From NCBI RefSeq assembly GCF_000236905.1, contig NC_016521.1, forward strand, positions 434,001 to 498,000: a stretch of DNA of 64,000 nucleotides, in the 5' to 3' direction. Below the pieces are notes generated by a model, which saw only the letters and a program-made list of their open reading frames with translations, was not told the origin of the DNA and ran no database searches. Of this stretch, positions 59,051 through 64,000 are shown piece by piece (position 1 is the first letter of the stretch; each line of letters starts with the position of its first letter). This stretch comes from Tetrapisispora phaffii CBS 4417. Taxonomy: Eukaryota > Ascomycota > Saccharomycetes > Saccharomycetales > Saccharomycetaceae. A program made the translations under genes and the position numbers.

Positions 59051-62000
59051 ATCGTTATAGTTTTCAAAAATATTATGCCGTTATTAATGCTTATATGTGT
59101 AAAAACAACCAGTGTTGATTTGTTATCAAATTTATCTTATTAGCGATGTTTGAAATTTGAATAATTCGAAATATTTTAAAAGTAAAAACCTTCGATTAGA
59201 AGAATATAGTTTATAATGGAATATATTGGTATTTGTGTTTAGGTTGAGAGTATAAGTTGTTATTTTTTTAGGAATAACACAAATATATATTTAAGAAAAT
59301 ATAAAACTATCGATTAAATAATAGATATCTTATATGTTTCTTTATAATAATAAAAATGCTTGTTGATTTTTGTTATTTTTAAGTAAGCGAAGCCTAGATG
59401 TTCAGATATCAACTTCAAAATATGAAAATGACAATATTTAATAAAAAGGTTATACAATATATAAGTTTCTTGCAATACCGTACATTAAATGACATTGATA
59501 TGACAATATTACTTTGGTTTATATATATATTAGTATTTGTAGTATTATCTATTATAATAATGAACACATTATACATACTGTATGTCATTTTACTTTTCGA
59601 ATAATCATTAAAAGACTAAATTTGTTAGTAGTGTAGTATGTGGTATTCATCGTCTATACATCTTACGTTTAGAGGAGCATTAGTTACAAAACTGACACCG
59701 AACAGTATTATTGCTACAATAGTATACAGTGTACTGCAACTCATTATGAACAATCAGTTTCGCATGATCTTATACAATTCAGAAGGGGAAGGGGGCGGGA
59801 TGAGGGAGATGGTAGGTGGTGGGTAGGTAGGATAATTTGTAGATAATACCGATTTGGGAGGCGGCGACGATTAAAAAAGTTAAAAAGAATTACAATTGCA
59901 GAGAAACAAGCATATTTACGAAAGTATAAAAAACCAAAAAAAGAAAATAAAGAGAAGTAGTATTTATGCATTTTTCGAAGAAAAAGCATAAATAATATAT
60001 ATTTTACTAAATATCATACGCACAATATACTGGAGTATATTGGCATATAGACTGTCATTTCCGAAGATACTGATCTTATTGCTAATATATCGAGAAAAAA
60101 AAAAAATAATATAAACTATTACAATTAAAAAAAAAGAAATATTCCCATGTTAGCAGAAAAAACAGTGGAGGAAGCAAATGTATTTTTTTTAATTCATCGT
60201 CTCCTCTATTTACCGAAATGGGATAAGACCCAATGATATATTGCACCGACTAATTGTAGAAGAATGAGATAAAGATGCATTGCTTCTTTTCTGCGGTGAT
60301 GTTGTATTCCGATAATTTCTTCTTTCATGTTTTTTTTAATTTTTTATCTTAAGATCAGTCTGTTGCACGAAAAAGCCATAGCTGAACGTTTAGAAGCGGT
60401 TTTACTGAAGAAAATCAGTTAGTCCATGTTTAACATGCATTATTATCGTAGGAGGGAAGATCTGACCATAGTAACAATTGTAGTGCCAATTTATAAATGA
60501 ATAGGTGAGGTATTGGGTCTTTTTTTTTTTGGTTGACTAAATTTGTTATTTCCGTGGGACGTTGTTTAGCTCTAGATTCGGAATCTCCGGTGGAGTTGGC
60601 TGGTTGAGTGGGTTTTTCCGGAAAAAGAATCTATTTCGGATACTTGCACTGGACAATATATGTTATTATTATTACAACTACTATATGCTTCCACGGTACA
60701 TGCGTTATAGATAAATTATTGTAATAGGATTATAATGTTACGATATATTCATAGCCTAGTATTCTGTCGATACCTTGGAACGCATTGTTCACCACACTAT
60801 TTTCTAACGGATCAAAGAATTCTAGGCTATCGTTGTTATAATGTTTACTTAACAATATTAAAATCGCGATGCAAGCAATGGCGTTTCTGCTACCTTTCTC
60901 TCTTATAGAGTATTTTTTGGTAATATTCAGTCAATGTATTATGTATGGATGTTGTTTTTTTCTAATTTAAGTTTATTAAGTTCTGATCGTACTAATTTGT
61001 TTACTGTTGATTTTTTTTGGCTGTGATGCACAAATCGGTTCGAAATGAATGAGTACAACAGAAAAAAAACATATGGTTAACAGTTTCTTTAGTACATAGT
61101 TTTTAGTGTAATAATTGTTCTTAAAGCTGAACTTTTTTTGCTTGTATTATAGTTTCTAATGTAAGATATATTTAACTTACTACTATGAACCTAACTTAGT
61201 CTTATTGGTCATTTAGTATACTGCTGAGTGTTTTGCTTTTTCTTGAAGAGACTAGTAGGTACAAAGTAGATATTGTATTTTTCTACATTATGTTCGTAGA
61301 AAATTTACTATCTTTGTGAAAGTAAGAGAAAAGTGAATACGAATAAGTAAAAGGTGGTATAGTATGTGAGTTAAGAGGAAGCCTGTAGTGGACCAATTTA
61401 CTCGGGATGGTTAACAGAGTTTGAAAGATGTTTCGTACTATATCATGTTTTTGGGCTAACAAATTTGGTACAGTCTTAATTAATAACAATAATATAAAAG
61501 TTATCGGAAATGGGTTTAAGATCATACATGCTTGAGTTAATACTTATTAGATCTTGTGAAAAAGTCAAAACAGTTTTATTACCAAGATGTTAATTATGCA
61601 TGGAAAAACATAAATTCTTCATCTTTTAATTCAATGTTCAAGGTTAAAGATATCTTGATGCGTTTTTGGAAATTAAACTCATGATTGCTTAAGAAAACAA
61701 TTGTAACCATAATGCTTACATCTACTGTTGCAGTTAATAAGCACTATTATATGCACGGTTAATGAATGTTGTTTTCATGCAATGTTAGGTATAATTGATG
61801 ACAACAATATTCCTATCATAAAATATAATATCAAGGAAGACAAGTGTAGTAATTTACGTATATACGTTAGCTTATTTCTATGAGGGTCATGTAGTTCCTT
61901 TACTAGGCTACATAAAGAGATTGGTACCAAGAATTCGGTTGGGATGTTTAATAATGTATATCTTAGGGTGGTATTATTGTAAACTTAATCTTGGCCCGCG

Positions 62001-63229
62001 TGTTTTGGCTCATTTGGAACTATTACTTATCCAGATTAAAGCCGATTTGACTTAAAGTAAGAATATTAAACGAAATGACCTCCATAGATCAATAACGACT
62101 CGTGAATTAAGGAAGTTTAAGTTTGGTAAGAATTATATAAGATTTCGTCGCTGTCCCACTACTCTCTCTTAAAGAAATGAGTTAGTTATAAAACTTCAAA
62201 AATAAGATAAACTTTGAGGGTTATTTATCATTTTATTTAATTTGTAATACATTGACAGTGAATTGAATCATACATACTTATATCTTAAGGGAAAATGACG
62301 GGTTATTAAAAACTTCATTCAAATGATTAAGAAGATACATTCTTATATTTTTAAAATTAAATAAGTCAATTCATTAATTTACTATATTGATGAGAGACTC
62401 CAGCGTAGGGAATTTGATAACGTAACTAACATTACTTTTCGTACGTATATTATACTCATGCGGATGAGCCCACGTTGATAGAAAAAAGGGAACCTCGTTC
62501 CGCATTTCTTATTTTCTTTTTTATGAATTGTAAGAGAACGATAAAAGTACCAACCTACCTACTCCGCATTATATCTCAATGAAAATCAAATCTGCAATAC
62601 AGATGATGTGAAAATATGATCTCAAAGTGTACATGTGCGTACTTAGATGAGGTAATCTCTTTAACAGATAACGGGTCTAATTGAAAAACAGTTAATTTAT
62701 TAAAATCCATTAGAATGATGAAACAGCCGCCATCATATGAGGTGTTATTTCGACGAGTATGATTTAAGAATGGTAATTTGGCTGGAAAACACTTTAGATA
62801 TTCAGCTCTTTAGATGTTAAAAATACAAATATATCTGCACATTTAGTAATCTTCGGGACTCAAAAACTTATTGTAAAATCATCTTTACGCGACTATAGAG
62901 TTGAGCTAGTGCTTACTATGCCATCTCTGGTTTTTGTTACATTGCATAAAGATCCAAAACAAAAATTGTGAAGCAAACATGGAAATGTGAACAGGTTTTA
63001 ATAAAATGAAATATCCTATTAAATATTACAGTTCTTTCATTGTCACATTAAATTAATGCTTTGTAATGGTTTTGTTGTTTTCTATCATTAGACGACTTTG
63101 AGTCAACAAAACATAAAAATGGTAAATCTTAATTTTTTAATTACATAACTCTAATACAATAAGACCTGAGATTAATTTTTATCTTATGAAGTTATATAGA
63201 CGATTAATTATATATATAATTATATTAGA
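59051..63229. other. 4.2-kb non-coding interval upstream of SFP1
   Basis: No ATG frame here looks coding. Ancestral gene order would put AHK1 (YDL073W) in this place, and it is absent. Contents by eye: long A and T runs (about 60090-60140 and 60521-60530), a cluster of CGG/CCG triplets (60551-60640) including the 14-bp palindrome tttttccggaaaaa at 60613-60626, and a G-rich patch (59786-59831). SFP1 regulation may use part of it, but no specific factor is inferred. Confidence 0.55.
60613..60626. repeat. 14-bp perfect palindrome in a CGG-rich patch
   Basis: tttttccggaaaaa is exactly self-complementary. Neighbouring CGG triplets (cggaatctccgg at about 60579-60590, and ttcgg near 60635) look like the half-sites bound by fungal zinc-cluster regulators. 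Whether any protein binds here is unknown. Confidence 0.5.
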
Positions 63230-63820
63230 TTATTTGATTTCTGCTTGTAAAGCAAGAGCTTTTTCTTTCAATCTCTTTATTTCATTGTTTTTCTTTTCAA
63301 TCAATAGCTTAATTTCTTCAACGTCTTTTTCATCTCCTTTCTTAGTTAAAAATTCTTTTTCATCACCCTTTAAATGTTCCAATGAAGCTTTATCCTCAGA
63401 CTTTTGATATTTTTCTTTTAATTTCAATAACTCAGTAACTAAATTGAAAGCTCTCACGACCGCAAATGATAAAAATAGTGTAATACCCGTTAAATACATA
63501 TTCCTTTGAGCCAAAAATTTTCTTGAATGTATTTCTACTCTATCTGTACTTGTGGAGGTTTGAACGACAGAACCAGTGATGGAATGAGCTTTCAATTCCA
63601 ATTCAACTTTGTAGACTTTATTTATCGAATCAACGAATAATATTAGAATGAATACAATAACACATTTGATTATAGTCTGCACCTTTTGATTTTGGAACGG
63701 TTTAATGATTGTCAACGTCAAAGGTCTACGAACCTTTGATGGCAATGGCAACGATAGGATAGTAAAAGCCACTATTTCGCTCAATAATATAATGAACACC
63801 AAGTTATTGTATAATGACAT
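63230..63820 (-). CDS. YET3: BAP31-family ER protein, Yet3-like
   Basis: A 196-residue endoplasmic-reticulum protein (S. cerevisiae Yet3 203). It has three hydrophobic segments at about 4-24, 46-66 and 104-124, and a lysine-rich cytosolic coiled coil (about 130-196), the BAP31 layout. It ends KALALQAEIK without a clear KKxx retrieval signal. In yeast Yet1 and Yet3 form a complex at the ER that associates with the translocon and affects INO1 expression. Of the three paralogues (YET1, YET2, YET3), YET3 is chosen because YDL072C lies beside BRE1 on the same strand in S. cerevisiae. The 180 bp beyond its start to the window end hold only its promoter. Confidence 0.88.
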   Translation of the reverse strand: MSLYNNLVFIILLSEIVAFTILSLPLPSKVRRPLTLTIIKPFQNQKVQTIIKCVIVFILILFVDSINKVYKVELELKAHSITGSVVQTSTSTDRVEIHSRKFLAQRNMYLTGITLFLSFAVVRAFNLVTELLKLKEKYQKSEDKASLEHLKGDEKEFLTKKGDEKDVEEIKLLIEKKNNEIKRLKEKALALQAEIK

Positions 63821-64000
63821 TTTGAAGTCGTTCTGTGATTGTTGTTATAAATATAAATCGATATTTGTATGAATTGGCGTTAGCACAACCATATATCGTA
63901 CATACATACATATACATATATGTGATTGAATCTTTTACAATTCTGATATATATTATTTGAGGGAGACAATTAGTTTCAATATAATTTACAAAAACTTGAT

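Overview
This window is a stretch of nuclear chromosome from a budding yeast of the family Saccharomycetaceae. It is AT-rich by eye and gene-dense. Every recognised protein gene is one uninterrupted reading frame, and most match a Saccharomyces cerevisiae gene in length, motifs and neighbourhood. I recognise 22 protein genes, one tRNA gene and one C/D-box snoRNA gene. There is no mobile-element coding region and no CRISPR-like or prokaryotic feature. Gene names below are S. cerevisiae names assigned from remembered family sequence and gene order; no database search was run.

Layout. 0-13.2 kb: tRNA-Val(AAC), PXA2 (peroxisomal ABC half-transporter), VPS36 (ESCRT-II), HYM1 (RAM network scaffold), CDC73 (Paf1 complex) and a YLR419W-type DEAH helicase. 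14.2-17.6 kb: two four-span claudin-like membrane proteins, PUN1 and INA1/FAT3. 17.6-22.1 kb: a long non-coding interval, then ASH1, SPE1, LOT5 and, after another 2.2 kb gap, FAS1 (22-36.6 kb). 36.7-50 kb: BER1, PRS1, VIP1, UTP21 and VAM6. 50-64 kb: BLS1, RXT3, the snR63 snoRNA, DUS4, BRE1, SFP1, a 4.2 kb gap, and YET3.

Gene order is the most informative large-scale signal. Genes that lie on two separate tracks in S. cerevisiae (YKL181-189 plus YDL072-077 on one side, YLR403-419 on the other) are interleaved here in single file. This is the order expected before the whole-genome duplication, or in a post-duplication lineage that lost duplicates independently of S. cerevisiae. Several ancestral neighbours are missing (MTR2, RPL31, SEI1, AHK1, CTR3, YLR407W), and some unusually long gaps sit where they would be. 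I therefore favour a post-duplication yeast of the Vanderwaltozyma/Tetrapisispora type, though a pre-duplication species is not excluded. The block from PXA2 to the helicase is inverted relative to the rest, with one breakpoint between 13.2 and 14.3 kb.

The best non-obvious finds are: (1) a complete snR63-type C/D snoRNA on the minus strand at about 52.91-53.16 kb, with C box, D box, an 11-bp terminal stem and a guide that selects the helix-69 adenosine of 25S rRNA; (2) an A AAA AAA slippery heptamer near the 3' end of ASH1, followed by a 58-codon open extension in the -1 frame, which is either a frameshift mutation, a homopolymer error or programmed frameshifting; and (3) promoter signatures including RRPE+PAC upstream of UTP21, an inverted repeat between BER1 and PRS1, and Swi5/Ace2-type sites upstream of ASH1. 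I found no wholly new biological system.
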